Below are positions 1-9,457 of a stretch of 64,000 bases of DNA, piece by piece. Position 1 is the first letter of the stretch; each line of letters begins with the position of its first letter. Both the position numbers and the translations under genes were made by a program. This DNA is from Cronobacter condimenti 1330 (GTDB lineage: Bacteria > Pseudomonadota > Gammaproteobacteria > Enterobacterales > Enterobacteriaceae), in the NCBI RefSeq assembly GCF_001277255.1, contig NZ_CP012264.1, positions 4,278,001 through 4,342,000 of the forward strand. Direction: 5' to 3'. The notes under the pieces are model-generated. The model did no database searches and had not been told where the DNA came from. It saw only the letters and a list, made by a program, of their open reading frames with translations.

Positions 1-643
1 GCTGGGCGGCAGCCGCAAGCTTGCGGAAATCCCGCCGGACCATATCCAGCGTGAGCTGGAGCGTATGAAGCTCGCCACGCTTGACGATTTACTGGCAGAA
101 ATTGGCCTCGGCAACGCCATGAGTGTTGTGGTCGCTAAAAACCTGTTGCAGGGTGAAGCGGCAACCAGCAATCAGCCGAGCGTACCAGCCACTGGCCACA
201 GCCATCTGCCCATAAAGGGCGCCGATGGCGTATTGATTACTTTCGCCAAATGCTGCCGTCCTATTCCCGGCGATCCTATCGTCGCGCACGTCAGCCCTGG
301 CAAAGGTCTCGTTATCCATCACGAATCCTGCCGAAACATTCGCGGTTATCAGAAGGAACCCGAGAAGTTTATGGCGGTAGAATGGGATAAAGAAACCGAG
401 CAAGAGTTCATCACCGAAATCAAAGTGGATATGTTTAACCACCAGGGCGCGCTGGCGAACCTTACTGCGGCAATCAATACTGCCGGTTCAAATATTCAGA
501 GCCTGAATACCGAAGAGAAAGATGGTCGCGTTTACAGCGCCTTTATTCGTCTCACGGCGCGCGATCGCGTTCATCTTGCGAATATCATGCGTAAAATCCG
601 CGTGATGCCGGACGTGATTAAAGTCACTCGTAACAGAAACTAA
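1..643 (+). CDS. spoT: SpoT, bifunctional (p)ppGpp synthase/hydrolase, C-terminal part
   Basis: Only the 3' end lies in the window; the open frame runs in from base 2, so the first internal Met at 65 is not the start. SpoT makes and degrades the alarmone (p)ppGpp in the cytoplasm. The visible part is regulatory: a short linker, a Cys-containing RIS/CC-type motif (KCCRPIPGD, then HHESCRN) and a C-terminal ACT domain (EIKVDMFNHQGALANLTAAI onward). The enzymatic HD and synthetase domains are upstream, outside the window. trmH and recG follow within a few bases in the order known from E. coli, so they are probably cotranscribed. Identity is clear from sequence and context. Confidence 0.97.
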   Translation, partial: LGGSRKLAEIPPDHIQRELERMKLATLDDLLAEIGLGNAMSVVVAKNLLQGEAATSNQPSVPATGHSHLPIKGADGVLITFAKCCRPIPGDPIVAHVSPGKGLVIHHESCRNIRGYQKEPEKFMAVEWDKETEQEFITEIKVDMFNHQGALANLTAAINTAGSNIQSLNTEEKDGRVYSAFIRLTARDRVHLANIMRKIRVMPDVIKVTRNRN

Positions 644-647
644 CTTT

Positions 648-1337
648 ATGAATTCTCAGCGTTACGCGCGTATCTGCGAGATGCTGGCCCGGCGTCAGCC
701 TGATCTGACGGTCTGCATGGAGCAGGTTCATAAGCCTCATAACGTGTCGGCGATTATTCGAACTGCCGACGCGGTGGGCGTCCACGAAGTTCATGCCGTC
801 TGGCCGGGTAATCGCATGCGCACGATGGCGTCTTCCGCCGCGGGCAGTAACAGCTGGGTGGAAGTGAAAACACATCGCACCATTAGCGATGCAGTGAGCC
901 ATCTCAAAGCGCGCGGCATGCAAGTCCTTGCGACGCATCTTTCTGAGAAAGCGGTCGATTTTCGTGAAGTAGACTATACGCGACCGACCTGCATTCTCAT
1001 GGGCCAGGAAAAAACCGGTATCACTCAAGAAGCGTTAGACCTTGCCGATCAGGACATCATTGTTCCGATGATCGGAATGGTGCAGTCGCTCAACGTGTCA
1101 GTCGCCTCTGCATTAATCCTGTATGAAGCGCAGCGCCAGCGGCAAAACGCGGGCATGTATCAGCGCGCTGACAGCACTCTTCCGGAAACGGAGCAGCAAC
1201 GTCTGCTGTTTGAAGGCGGTTACCCGGTGCTCGCGAATGTGGCGAAGCGAAAAGGCCTGCCCTATCCCCGCGTGAATGAGCACGGTGAGATAGATGCGCC
1301 GCCGTCCTGGTGGGCCACAATGCAGGCTGCGGGATAA
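648..1337 (+). CDS. trmH: tRNA (guanosine(18)-2'-O)-methyltransferase TrmH
   Basis: A 229-residue SPOUT-class methyltransferase, the same length as the E. coli protein. It 2'-O-methylates G18 in the D-loop of tRNAs using S-adenosylmethionine. SPOUT motifs are visible: NVSAIIRTADAVGVHEVH near residue 26 (motif 1), MGQEKTGIT (motif 2) and SLNVSVASALILYEAQRQR (motif 3), which together form the trefoil-knot cofactor site. It starts 4 bp after the spoT stop and ends 3 bp before recG, so translation is probably coupled; the ATG lacks a strong ribosome binding site, which fits coupling. Confidence 0.97.
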   Translation: MNSQRYARICEMLARRQPDLTVCMEQVHKPHNVSAIIRTADAVGVHEVHAVWPGNRMRTMASSAAGSNSWVEVKTHRTISDAVSHLKARGMQVLATHLSEKAVDFREVDYTRPTCILMGQEKTGITQEALDLADQDIIVPMIGMVQSLNVSVASALILYEAQRQRQNAGMYQRADSTLPETEQQRLLFEGGYPVLANVAKRKGLPYPRVNEHGEIDAPPSWWATMQAAG

Positions 1338-1340
1338 GCG

Positions 1341-3422
1341 ATGCGCGGCCGTCTGCTGGATGCCGTACCGCTAAGCTCACTCACTGGCGTGGGCGCCAGC
1401 CAGAGCGCGAAGCTCGCAAAAATCGGTCTGCACACCGTACAGGATCTGCTGCTGCATTTTCCTCTGCGCTATGAAGACCGCACCCATCTTTATCCCATCA
1501 ACGATCTTCTGCCTGGCGTTTACGCCACGGTGGAAGGTGAAGTGCTGAACTGCAATATTACTTTTGGCGGGCGTCGCATGATGACCTGTCAGATAAGCGA
1601 CGGCACTGGCATCCTGACGATGCGCTTTTTCAACTTCAACGCCGCGATGAAAAACAGCCTGGCGTCCGGTCGACGTGTGCTGGCATATGGCGAAGCGAAA
1701 CGCGGTAAATACGGCGCGGAAATGATCCATCCTGAGTACCGTATTCAGGGTGATTTAAGCACGCCAGAAATGCAGGACACGCTCACGCCCGTTTACCCTA
1801 CGACCGAAGGCATTCGCCAGGCAACGCTACGCAAGCTGACCGACCAGGCGCTTGAACTGCTGGATACCTGCGCCATCGCCGAGCTGCTGCCTCCGGAGCT
1901 GTCCCAAGGGTTGATGAGCCTGCCGGAGGCGATACGCACGCTGCATCGTCCACCGCCGGATATGAAGCTGGAAGACCTGGAAAGCGGTCAACATCCTGCA
2001 CAGCGTCGTTTGATCCTGGAAGAGTTACTGGCTCATAACCTGAGTATGCTGGCGCTGCGTGCCGGCGCACAGCGGTATCATGCGCAGTCGCTTGATGCGC
2101 GCGATGAGCTAAAACAAGCGCTGCTTGCGGCCCTGCCCTTCAAACCTACTGGTGCACAGGCGCGTGTGGTGGCGGAAATCGAGCACGATATGGCGCTGGA
2201 TGTGCCTATGATGCGTCTGGTGCAGGGCGATGTTGGCTCCGGTAAAACGCTGGTGGCGGCCCTGGCCGCGCTGCGTGCTATCGCAAACGGGAAACAGGTA
2301 GCGCTCATGGCGCCAACAGAACTACTGGCAGAGCAGCACGCCAGTAATTTCCGCAACTGGTTTGCTCCGCTGGGTATCGAAGTAGGCTGGCTCGCCGGCA
2401 AACAAAAAGGCAAAGCGCGCCTGGCGCAGCAGGAAGCGATTGCCAGCGGACAAGTCTCGATGGTCGTCGGCACGCACGCCATTTTTCAGGAGCAGGTGCA
2501 GTTTAACGGCCTCGCGCTGGTCATTATTGATGAGCAGCATCGCTTTGGCGTACATCAGCGTCTGGCGCTCTGGGAGAAGGGGCAGCAGCAAGGCTTTCAT
2601 CCCCATCAATTGATTATGACCGCCACGCCGATTCCCCGAACGCTCGCCATGACAGCTTATGCTGATCTTGATACTTCGGTGATTGACGAACTGCCGCCTG
2701 GCCGTACGCCGGTCACGACAGTTGCTATTCCGGATACCCGTCGCAGCGATATTATTGAGCGCGTGCGCAGTGCCTGTCTTGAAGAAGGACGCCAGGCATA
2801 CTGGGTTTGTACGCTGATAGAAGAGTCTGAACTGCTGGAAGCCCAGGCAGCGGAAGCGACATGGGAAGAGCTAAAAGCCACATTGACGGAACTTAACGTC
2901 GGGCTGGTTCATGGACGGATGAAACCGACTGAAAAACAGGCAGTGATGCAAGCGTTTAAGTGCGGTGAAATTCATCTTCTCGTGGCGACGACTGTGATTG
3001 AAGTCGGTGTTGACGTACCGAACGCCAGCTTGATGATTATTGAAAATCCGGAACGTCTGGGCCTGGCGCAGCTTCATCAGTTGCGTGGTCGCGTTGGCCG
3101 CGGCGCGGTGGCATCGCATTGCGTACTGCTCTACAAATCGCCTCTGTCTGCTACAGCACAAAAGCGGCTACAGGTGTTGCGCGACAGCAACGACGGGTTT
3201 GTTATCGCCCAGAAAGATTTGGAAATCCGTGGCCCTGGCGAACTTCTGGGTACCCGCCAGACCGGCAATGCTGAATTCCGGGTAGCCGATCTGTTACGCG
3301 ACCAGGCGTTAATTCCTGAGGTGCAGCGCATTGCACGACATATCCATGAGCGCTATACGGAGCAGGCCGCGGCATTGATTGAACGCTGGATGCCGGAAAC
3401 AGAAAAATATTCTAATGCTTAG
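1341..3422 (+). CDS. recG: ATP-dependent DNA helicase RecG
   Basis: A 693-residue superfamily 2 helicase, full length for the family. RecG unwinds and remodels branched DNA such as stalled replication forks, R-loops and Holliday junctions. An N-terminal wedge domain (about residues 1-250) precedes the helicase core. Walker A is GDVGSGKT (about residue 295), motif II is DEQHRFG, motif III is TATPIPRT, and the C-terminal motifs include HGRMKP and QLRGRVGRG. It is the last gene of the spoT-trmH-recG run. In E. coli convergent gltS follows; here an AT-rich stretch and fimbrial genes follow instead. Confidence 0.98.
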   Translation: MRGRLLDAVPLSSLTGVGASQSAKLAKIGLHTVQDLLLHFPLRYEDRTHLYPINDLLPGVYATVEGEVLNCNITFGGRRMMTCQISDGTGILTMRFFNFNAAMKNSLASGRRVLAYGEAKRGKYGAEMIHPEYRIQGDLSTPEMQDTLTPVYPTTEGIRQATLRKLTDQALELLDTCAIAELLPPELSQGLMSLPEAIRTLHRPPPDMKLEDLESGQHPAQRRLILEELLAHNLSMLALRAGAQRYHAQSLDARDELKQALLAALPFKPTGAQARVVAEIEHDMALDVPMMRLVQGDVGSGKTLVAALAALRAIANGKQVALMAPTELLAEQHASNFRNWFAPLGIEVGWLAGKQKGKARLAQQEAIASGQVSMVVGTHAIFQEQVQFNGLALVIIDEQHRFGVHQRLALWEKGQQQGFHPHQLIMTATPIPRTLAMTAYADLDTSVIDELPPGRTPVTTVAIPDTRRSDIIERVRSACLEEGRQAYWVCTLIEESELLEAQAAEATWEELKATLTELNVGLVHGRMKPTEKQAVMQAFKCGEIHLLVATTVIEVGVDVPNASLMIIENPERLGLAQLHQLRGRVGRGAVASHCVLLYKSPLSATAQKRLQVLRDSNDGFVIAQKDLEIRGPGELLGTRQTGNAEFRVADLLRDQALIPEVQRIARHIHERYTEQAAALIERWMPETEKYSNA

Positions 3423-3917
3423 CAGGCAGCGTAGATGCGCCCGCTGCATCATTCAAAAACAGTAAAAAAGACTATAAATGAATTCTTAATTTTCACCTGT
3501 TTTATTATTTTAGACCCCGCCATGAGCCATGCCAGTTATATTAAAGTAATTTCGCATCCTTAACCTCGCAAAACATTTAACCCGCAAATATCTTAAAATA
3601 AACCTCAAAATACATTCACGCATTGAATGGTATAAAGAGTATTTGAACATTTCATAGATTTCATAAATGTTTAAACCGGAATCAATTGAAGTCGATATCA
3701 ACCCGCACAATTTGCATAACAATGCGCAATGGAATTGATGTCTATTATAAGCGAATTATTTTATTAGATGTTGTCAGTTTATTGTCAGCGCATTAACATC
3801 AGCGCCCCGCTCAAGGTAAGTCAGCACTATCATGGTTATTTTATTGCTCCTCGAGCACAGGTGTTTACTGCATAAAGAATAAATACCCATAAGTATGAAT
3901 AGCATAAGTGAGATAAC
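3423..3917. other. AT-rich intergenic region upstream of fimbrial operon
   Basis: About 495 bp with no convincing gene, visibly richer in A+T than recG or xanP. A minus-strand open frame at 3510-3722 has no recognisable domain and was not accepted. The short repeats around 3770-3795 (two copies of TTGTCAG) and the A+T content suggest a regulated promoter, possibly silenced by H-NS, but I see no clear -35/-10 pair. No fimS-like inverted repeat pair, recombinase gene or gltS remnant is visible. Confidence 0.5.
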
Positions 3918-4457
3918 ATGATGAACAAAAGTACATTAATTGCATTTATGAGTTGCATATTAATTAGCGGAAGTGCGTTTGCTGAAGATAACGCCGCAAC
4001 ACTTAACATCACCGGGGCCTTAAACGGGACGCCAGCGACATGCACACTGGCACTTGATCATACTGTAGCAGAGTTAGGGCAGGCAGCTCTTAACATGCTG
4101 CCTTATATCGGTTCATCAAGCCAGGAGGTGAAAACACAAGACACATATTTCGTTAATTTTTCAGGCGAAGGCTGTGCTCAGGATAACTATGGCGTGAAGT
4201 TTATTGGCGCTACGGATGAGTCTGGCCAGGCGCTGGCGAATAGCTTCACGGGTGAAGGTGCCGCAGAAGGCATAGCCGTAAATATTTACGACGCGCAGGG
4301 ATCGATTATTACGCCAAATACTGGCGTAGAGCAGGTTTACGAAGATATTTATCATCGCCATTTTCCTTTCCATTTAGCGATGGCAAAACGTGCCGATCGA
4401 GATTCACGGGCGGGGAATGTGCAAGCCAACCTGACGGTTGAAATGGTTCGTTTATAA
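3918..4457 (+). CDS. Fimbrial pilin-like subunit 1 (first gene of cluster)
   Basis: A 179-residue secreted pilin of the chaperone-usher family; Met1 and Met2 are both possible starts. A Sec signal peptide ends near SAFA (residue 22). The mature N-terminus EDNAATLNITGAL is the alternating hydrophobic strand expected to complete the next subunit by donor-strand exchange. Cys42 and Cys86 should form the usual disulphide, and the C-terminus ends in the chaperone-zipper strand LTVEMVRL. The segment before that strand (AMAKRADRDSRAG) is unusually charged where the sibling pilins read like VKLDGQTPVAG. It lies 74 bp before the chaperone, away from the other eight pilins, so it may be a distinct structural or terminator subunit. 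Role is inferred. Confidence 0.85.
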   Translation: MMNKSTLIAFMSCILISGSAFAEDNAATLNITGALNGTPATCTLALDHTVAELGQAALNMLPYIGSSSQEVKTQDTYFVNFSGEGCAQDNYGVKFIGATDESGQALANSFTGEGAAEGIAVNIYDAQGSIITPNTGVEQVYEDIYHRHFPFHLAMAKRADRDSRAGNVQANLTVEMVRL

Positions 4458-4531
4458 AACGCCAGGATTTAACTCACCCCCAAATGATTTGGCGGGCTTA
4501 ACTTTCAAAACACTATTAATGGATTAATCGA

Positions 4532-5239
4532 ATGAAAAAACTGTTGCTGACAGCGCTGTTGCCTGTCGCGTTATGGTCAGGCATTGCCAGCAGCGCCCTT
4601 ACGTTGAATGCCGATCGTGTTGTTTATAATGAGGCGGATGGCGATGCGTCTGTGACGGTGCATAGTGATGAAGACCGCGCCTATCTAATTCAAACATGGC
4701 TGGATTCAGGAAATAGTACAGCAAAACAAAACTTGCCTTTTGTTGTTACGCCGCCGCTTTTCCGCCTGGCACCTAAGAGCGATAACGTTATTCGTGTCAT
4801 GTATCTCGGTCATGGCTTACCAACGGACAAAGAAACATTACTGTGGCTGGATGTTAAAGGCGTACCCGGGCTTAACGATGAAGAATCGCAAGTGCAGAAT
4901 CGTATGGTGCTGGCCATTAACAACCGTATTAAATTCTTCTTCCGCCCGGCAGGACTGAAAGGCGATGCAGGCGAGGCGATTAAAAATGCCCAGTGGACAC
5001 GCGCAGGTAATACGATAACTGTAAATAATAACTCACCTTTTAACCTGGTATTGAGCAAAATTGATATCGATAAAGAGTTAATTAAGGTATCCGTTATTGA
5101 CAATAATACTGTTATCCCTCCATTTGGTAAAAAGAGCTACACCCTGAAACATACACCGCAAAGCGGCGCTGAGGTTCAGTGGGAAGCAATTAATGACTTT
5201 GGTGGCACGACGAAAACATATTCTCAGCATCTTGACTAA
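4532..5239 (+). CDS. Periplasmic fimbrial chaperone (PapD/FimC family)
   Basis: A 235-residue periplasmic chaperone of two Ig-like domains. It captures pilin subunits after Sec export, donates its G1 strand to complete their fold and delivers them to the usher. A signal peptide ends near ASSA (about residue 21). Family signatures are visible: PFVVTPPLFRL followed by NVIRV in domain 1, LWLDVKGVP, and the G1-strand region NRIKFFFRP with its basic anchor. It lies between pilin 1 and the usher, the order also seen in Yeh-type clusters (pilin, chaperone, usher, adhesin). It is the only chaperone here, so it should serve all nine pilins and the adhesin. Confidence 0.95.
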   Translation: MKKLLLTALLPVALWSGIASSALTLNADRVVYNEADGDASVTVHSDEDRAYLIQTWLDSGNSTAKQNLPFVVTPPLFRLAPKSDNVIRVMYLGHGLPTDKETLLWLDVKGVPGLNDEESQVQNRMVLAINNRIKFFFRPAGLKGDAGEAIKNAQWTRAGNTITVNNNSPFNLVLSKIDIDKELIKVSVIDNNTVIPPFGKKSYTLKHTPQSGAEVQWEAINDFGGTTKTYSQHLD

Positions 5240-5253
5240 TGAGTTGAGATGTT

Positions 5254-7713
5254 ATGTGCGGCGCGAAAGTTAAACTCATCGCCTCTATTGTGAGTTCTGC
5301 GATTATTTGCCGCAGTGTATTTGCTGGCGAGTATTTTGATCCAGGGTTACTTCAGGCAGTAAATGGTCAGTCTGCTATTACTGACACATCCCTGTTAAGC
5401 CAGGGGTATCAGCCTCCAGGGACGTATCGGGTACATATCGATGTTAATGGCAAAGCGGTCATGGTCAGCAGCATAAGGTTCGAATTAGACAAAGAGAAAC
5501 GGTTAATGCCGTGCCTCTCGTTCGAAGCCTATAAAAAGCTGGGTGTGGATATGAGCAAAATAGATGCTAAAGCGAAAGATAACGAGGCCACGAAAGCCTG
5601 TGCGTCTGCTGAAGAGCAAGTGCCCGGAATGAAAGTTGATTTCGATTTTTCTCAGTTAAAGCTCAGCATAAATATTCCGCAGACAGTATTACTTGATGAA
5701 ACAGTTATGGGTGTGCCTGAAGAGGAATGGGATGATGGTATTCCGGCCTTTGTGAACACTTATCAATTATCAGGCCAGCAATATATTACCCGAAGCGCAG
5801 GGACACAGGATTCGGTTTTCGCCAATCTGACCAATGGCATCAATATTGGGCGCTGGCGTTATCGTAATAACTCAACGCTCAGTAAGGATGAAGGCTGGAA
5901 AAGTGTTTCCAATTATCTGGAGACTGCCGTGCGCGCGCTTAAAGGCGAACTGACCCTGGGTGACGCCAGTACGCCGGGCGATATTTTCGATAGCCTGGTA
6001 TTACGTGGCGTACAGCTTTCATCCGACACCGATATGTTGCCCGATCAAATGGATGGTTTCGCTCCCGTGATTCGCGGTATCGCCAAAAGCAACGCGCAGG
6101 TCACCGTACGCGATCATGGCAGCATCGTTTACCAGCGCTCTGTACCGCCAGGGCCTTTCGTCATTAACGATCTGTCTTCCGTCTCCGACGGCGGCAAGCT
6201 GGACGTGACCGTTAAAGAAGCGGATGGATCAGAAACCCATACGACGGTCGCGTATTCAAGCGTGCCGCAGTTGCTGCGAGCCAAACAAGTGAAATACAGC
6301 CTGGTGATGGGGCGTTACAAAATGACCGGCCCGACTAACGGAGAACACGATCCGCGGCTGCTACAGGCCACACTGGCCTGGGGCCTCCCATTAAATACCA
6401 CGCTTTACGGAGGCGCTCAGTATCACGAGCGTTTTAAAGCTTTTAATGCTGGGATCGGTTTCGATATGAAGCGTTTTGGCGGCATCGCGATTGATGTGAC
6501 GAAAAGTGAAGGCCAGCACAGCAATCAAAAGATTGCGGACGGAAAAATGGTACGCCTGACCTATCGCAACACGCTGGCTGATGGAGATACTCAAATCCGG
6601 CTGGATAACCGTTATTACTATGACGATTACTCTTCCTTTCAGGACTGGGCGGACAACGAAGCGATAATGCCAGGTGAACGTAAACGCCGGGAATATAACT
6701 TATCGCTTAATCAAAACATTAACGACGAACATAGCTTATATGCAACGTTGTCACGAACGGAAAATGGTGATCGCAGCGTCTCCCGCTCCTGGCAACTGGG
6801 ATGGAGCGGATCGTTCCATCTTCTCAGCCTGTCTCTGGCGTTCAGTATGTCACGCGAAAGCGACGCGCCAGAGTGGGATAAACAGCTTTCAATGACGCTC
6901 TCAGTGCCCTTCAGCGAAGCTTATCCCACGTTGCAACCGACCGCTAACTATACGGCGACCAGCAGCCTGCAGGGCGATATGTCTAACCAACTCGGGCTGT
7001 CGGGACGTTTTGGCGATAACAGCGATCTCAACTGGAACGCTCAGCTTACGGAAGCATCACAGCATCAGCAGAGCGATACGCAAACTGCGTCGGTGGGCGT
7101 GGATTATCAGGGCCGTTACGGCGATGCCAGCGTTACCTATAACGCTGACAGAAATAATTATCTGTCATGGAATGCCTCCGGCAGTGTGATAGCACATCGT
7201 CATGGCATTACTGCCGGACGTTTTACCAGCAACAGCATGGCGCTTATCGCAGCACCAGGTGCTGCCGATCTCCCGCTTAGCAGTGGCCAGAATGTTATTA
7301 CCGACAGTCGTGGTTACGCACTGATGCCTGATGTTCAGGCTTACCGTCGTAACCAGCTGGAAATTGATACGCGCAACGCCGACAAATCGCTCGATTTTGT
7401 AAGTACATCAGCGGAAGTCGTGCCGACAAAAGATGCCGTGGTGATGGCTGAATTTAAACCCATCACCGGACGTAAAGCGGTGGCGACGGTAACCTATAAC
7501 GGCACAAATCCGCCCTTTGGCGCACGCGTCAAAATTGAAGGTCAGGATGATGCCTTCTATCTGGGCGATGGTGGTCAGGTTTACCTGAACGCCGCGCCAG
7601 ATAGTGGCGTGCTTACTGTTTCATGGGGCGACCATCAATATTGTAAGGCCCCCTTTAACCTACCGCCAAAAGGCAAAGCACCTATTGTGCTGGTGACGAC
7701 GGAGTGTCACTGA
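5254..7713 (+). CDS. Outer-membrane fimbrial usher
   Basis: An 819-residue usher forming the outer-membrane pore through which pilins are assembled and secreted. A signal peptide ends near SVFA; the mature protein starts GEYFDPGLL, typical of the usher N-terminal periplasmic domain that binds chaperone-subunit complexes. A long beta-barrel region follows, interrupted near residues 220-320 by the plug-like segment (ELTLGDASTPGDIF, then VRGIAKSNAQVTVR-type sequence). The protein ends with the C-terminal domain carrying the conserved Cys pair (QYCKAPF and TTECH). Full length, no frameshift. Its stop overlaps the adhesin start by one base (TGATG), so the two are probably translationally coupled. 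Confidence 0.96.
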   Translation: MCGAKVKLIASIVSSAIICRSVFAGEYFDPGLLQAVNGQSAITDTSLLSQGYQPPGTYRVHIDVNGKAVMVSSIRFELDKEKRLMPCLSFEAYKKLGVDMSKIDAKAKDNEATKACASAEEQVPGMKVDFDFSQLKLSINIPQTVLLDETVMGVPEEEWDDGIPAFVNTYQLSGQQYITRSAGTQDSVFANLTNGINIGRWRYRNNSTLSKDEGWKSVSNYLETAVRALKGELTLGDASTPGDIFDSLVLRGVQLSSDTDMLPDQMDGFAPVIRGIAKSNAQVTVRDHGSIVYQRSVPPGPFVINDLSSVSDGGKLDVTVKEADGSETHTTVAYSSVPQLLRAKQVKYSLVMGRYKMTGPTNGEHDPRLLQATLAWGLPLNTTLYGGAQYHERFKAFNAGIGFDMKRFGGIAIDVTKSEGQHSNQKIADGKMVRLTYRNTLADGDTQIRLDNRYYYDDYSSFQDWADNEAIMPGERKRREYNLSLNQNINDEHSLYATLSRTENGDRSVSRSWQLGWSGSFHLLSLSLAFSMSRESDAPEWDKQLSMTLSVPFSEAYPTLQPTANYTATSSLQGDMSNQLGLSGRFGDNSDLNWNAQLTEASQHQQSDTQTASVGVDYQGRYGDASVTYNADRNNYLSWNASGSVIAHRHGITAGRFTSNSMALIAAPGAADLPLSSGQNVITDSRGYALMPDVQAYRRNQLEIDTRNADKSLDFVSTSAEVVPTKDAVVMAEFKPITGRKAVATVTYNGTNPPFGARVKIEGQDDAFYLGDGGQVYLNAAPDSGVLTVSWGDHQYCKAPFNLPPKGKAPIVLVTTECH

Positions 7714-8699
7714 TGAAACGGAGCTCACGTTATTCTTTGTCTGGTGTAATGGCCGCGGCCATGTTGGTAAGCACGTTGCACACCGCCAAAGCCGATGAGT
7801 GCAAGCTGAATACCGCAGGCGACCATGTGAATCTGAATGTGCCGGTTGCGGTGCAGCTACCGTTGACGACCAGCAGTGCGGCAAGCGGCACCGTTTTATA
7901 TAAAAAAGAGGCGCCGCTCTCTTTGCTTTCGGGCGTGCATAAAAATATTAATATGCAATGCCTTGATGCCATTCGTAAAAAACTGGCAGGCCGCATTCCA
8001 GGCGCCCAGAGTGGAAAGAATATTTATGCCACGACCGTCAACGGTCTGGGGGTCAGGATCACCGCCATTTACGCTAAACCAGGTGCAGGAAAAAGAGAGT
8101 GGGCATTCCCTTTTACCGCCTCAGGTATCGACCTTAGCGATAAAACTGTCAGTACGGATGACATTTCTCTGCGCCTGGAAGTAATTAAGACTGGCGCAGT
8201 TACGCCCTCAGGGAATATGGATTTCCGTATTCCATCGTTACTGACGCTGGCGGACAATTCGCTGGTTGTCAGCCTGACGATGAGAATTATTGCCGCACAA
8301 GCCCATTGCGCGATCCAGATTACCAGCCCGCAAATCACGCTGCCTCCTATCGATGCCGGTAAGCTGGCGCAAGGCGGTAAAGAAGCGACGTACCCGGTTA
8401 GCGTAAATTTAAATTGTATTAATACACAAAAGGCGAGCATTAATGTTGAAGGTGTAACGGATGCAACAACCAAAACCATCTTTAAAAACGTGGCGGAGGA
8501 GAATGCAGCACAAGGCGTCGGAATAGAAATGCTTTATAACGGTAGCGTAATGTCACCTGATGAACCTTTAAATATTCTCCTGCCTACACAACAGAATACG
8601 TTTCCTTTGCCACTTGCATTACGTTATGCAAAAACTAACGCCAAAATTTCTGGCGGCCAGGTTAAAACACAAATAACAATGCGAATTAATTATTTATAA
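7713..8699 (+). CDS. Two-domain fimbrial tip adhesin
   Basis: About 328 residues, nearly twice the size of the pilins, as expected for a tip adhesin with an N-terminal receptor-binding domain and a C-terminal pilin domain. The ATG at 7713 is preferred over the GTG at 7704 because GGAG at 7701-7704 is 8 bp upstream of it and the start overlaps the usher stop. A signal peptide ends near HTAKA. Cys30/Cys83 fall in the N-terminal domain and Cys199/Cys235 in the C-terminal one, one disulphide each. The pilin domain ends TQITMRINYL, a chaperone-recognition strand. There is no donor-strand extension of the pilin type, consistent with a tip position. The receptor cannot be predicted. Confidence 0.85.
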   Translation: MKRSSRYSLSGVMAAAMLVSTLHTAKADECKLNTAGDHVNLNVPVAVQLPLTTSSAASGTVLYKKEAPLSLLSGVHKNINMQCLDAIRKKLAGRIPGAQSGKNIYATTVNGLGVRITAIYAKPGAGKREWAFPFTASGIDLSDKTVSTDDISLRLEVIKTGAVTPSGNMDFRIPSLLTLADNSLVVSLTMRIIAAQAHCAIQITSPQITLPPIDAGKLAQGGKEATYPVSVNLNCINTQKASINVEGVTDATTKTIFKNVAEENAAQGVGIEMLYNGSVMSPDEPLNILLPTQQNTFPLPLALRYAKTNAKISGGQVKTQITMRINYL

Positions 8700-8787
8700 A
8701 AAGAAATACGGAAGCAGGATTTTCTCAATCGAGTGAATATGCTTCGCTTATTTTATACATTCATGGAAATAAAAAAGGATATTTATT

Positions 8788-9318
8788 ATGAAAAAAACAC
8801 TGATTGGCTTCGCCGTTTCCGCACTTTTCGCAATGGGCTCCGCACAGGCCGCAGGTAACGACACGTCTGCAACGCTGAATATCACCGGTACCGTCACTGC
8901 ACCGTCGGCATCCTGCGCAGTTCAACTGGGTTCTACCACGGTAAATCTGGAAGACGATATCACCAACCTGGTTGGTCAGAACCAAACCGCGACCCATGCT
9001 AATGAAGTCACTGTCAGCGTCACTGGCGAAGGCTGCGCGAATCTGGTCGAAGAAAATCACATCGCTTATAAATTTGTCGGTGTTGCGGATAATGCTGCTG
9101 GCACCTCCCTGGCGAACAGCGATGTAACTGCTGGCGCGGCAACTGGCGTTGGTATTGGTATTTTTGATGAAGCTAACGCACCGGTGAAAATCAATAGCGA
9201 TACGCTGCTGGCTTCCCAGGCAGACAAATTCAAGCTGCAGATGGTGAAACTGGACGGACAAACGCCTGTCGCAGGTAGCCTGCTCGGCTCACTGACCGTA
9301 CAGATCGAACGTATGTAA
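8788..9318 (+). CDS. Fimbrial pilin subunit 2, candidate major subunit
   Basis: A 176-residue pilin. Strong AAGGA ribosome binding site, signal peptide MKKTLIGFAVSALFAMGSAQA, mature N-terminal donor strand NDTSATLNITGTV, Cys43 and Cys83, and C-terminal strand LTVQIERM. It is the first pilin after the adhesin and is followed at once by a good Rho-independent hairpin (9325-9348). A transcript or RNA fragment ending there would be enriched for this gene, so it is the best candidate for the abundant shaft pilin. That is inference; no expression signal was measured. The sequence is the least deviant of the nine paralogues. Confidence 0.88.
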   Translation: MKKTLIGFAVSALFAMGSAQAAGNDTSATLNITGTVTAPSASCAVQLGSTTVNLEDDITNLVGQNQTATHANEVTVSVTGEGCANLVEENHIAYKFVGVADNAAGTSLANSDVTAGAATGVGIGIFDEANAPVKINSDTLLASQADKFKLQMVKLDGQTPVAGSLLGSLTVQIERM

Positions 9319-9324
9319 TTCCAA

Positions 9325-9348
9325 AGCCCATCACAGGATGGGCTTTTT
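9325..9348 (+). terminator. Hairpin plus T-run after pilin 2
   Basis: AGCCCATC at 9325-9332 and GATGGGCT at 9337-9344 form an 8-bp stem with loop ACAG, followed by five T. It looks like a Rho-independent terminator or partial attenuator inside the fimbrial operon, because more pilin genes follow in the same direction. Confidence 0.75.
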
Positions 9349-9457
9349 CTTCATTGAATTGAGATAACGGTGGCTGCAATTGCAGGCATCGTTATTCGGT
9401 TATTCAACACCAGGATTTATTGCTGGTATTGAGATAAATAATCCATAAGGACATGCA

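Noticed and set aside
3510..3722. 70-codon minus-strand frame in the AT-rich gap after recG
   Set aside because: No convincing ribosome binding site, no similarity to GltS or any family I recognise; AT-rich DNA yields such frames by chance.
3423..3917. Possible phase-variable fimS-type invertible promoter
   Set aside because: No pair of matching inverted repeats and no recombinase gene nearby.
9358..9437. Direct repeat ATTGAGATAA before pilin 3
   Set aside because: Only 10 bp, two copies, AT-rich; likely chance or a trace of duplication with no evident function.
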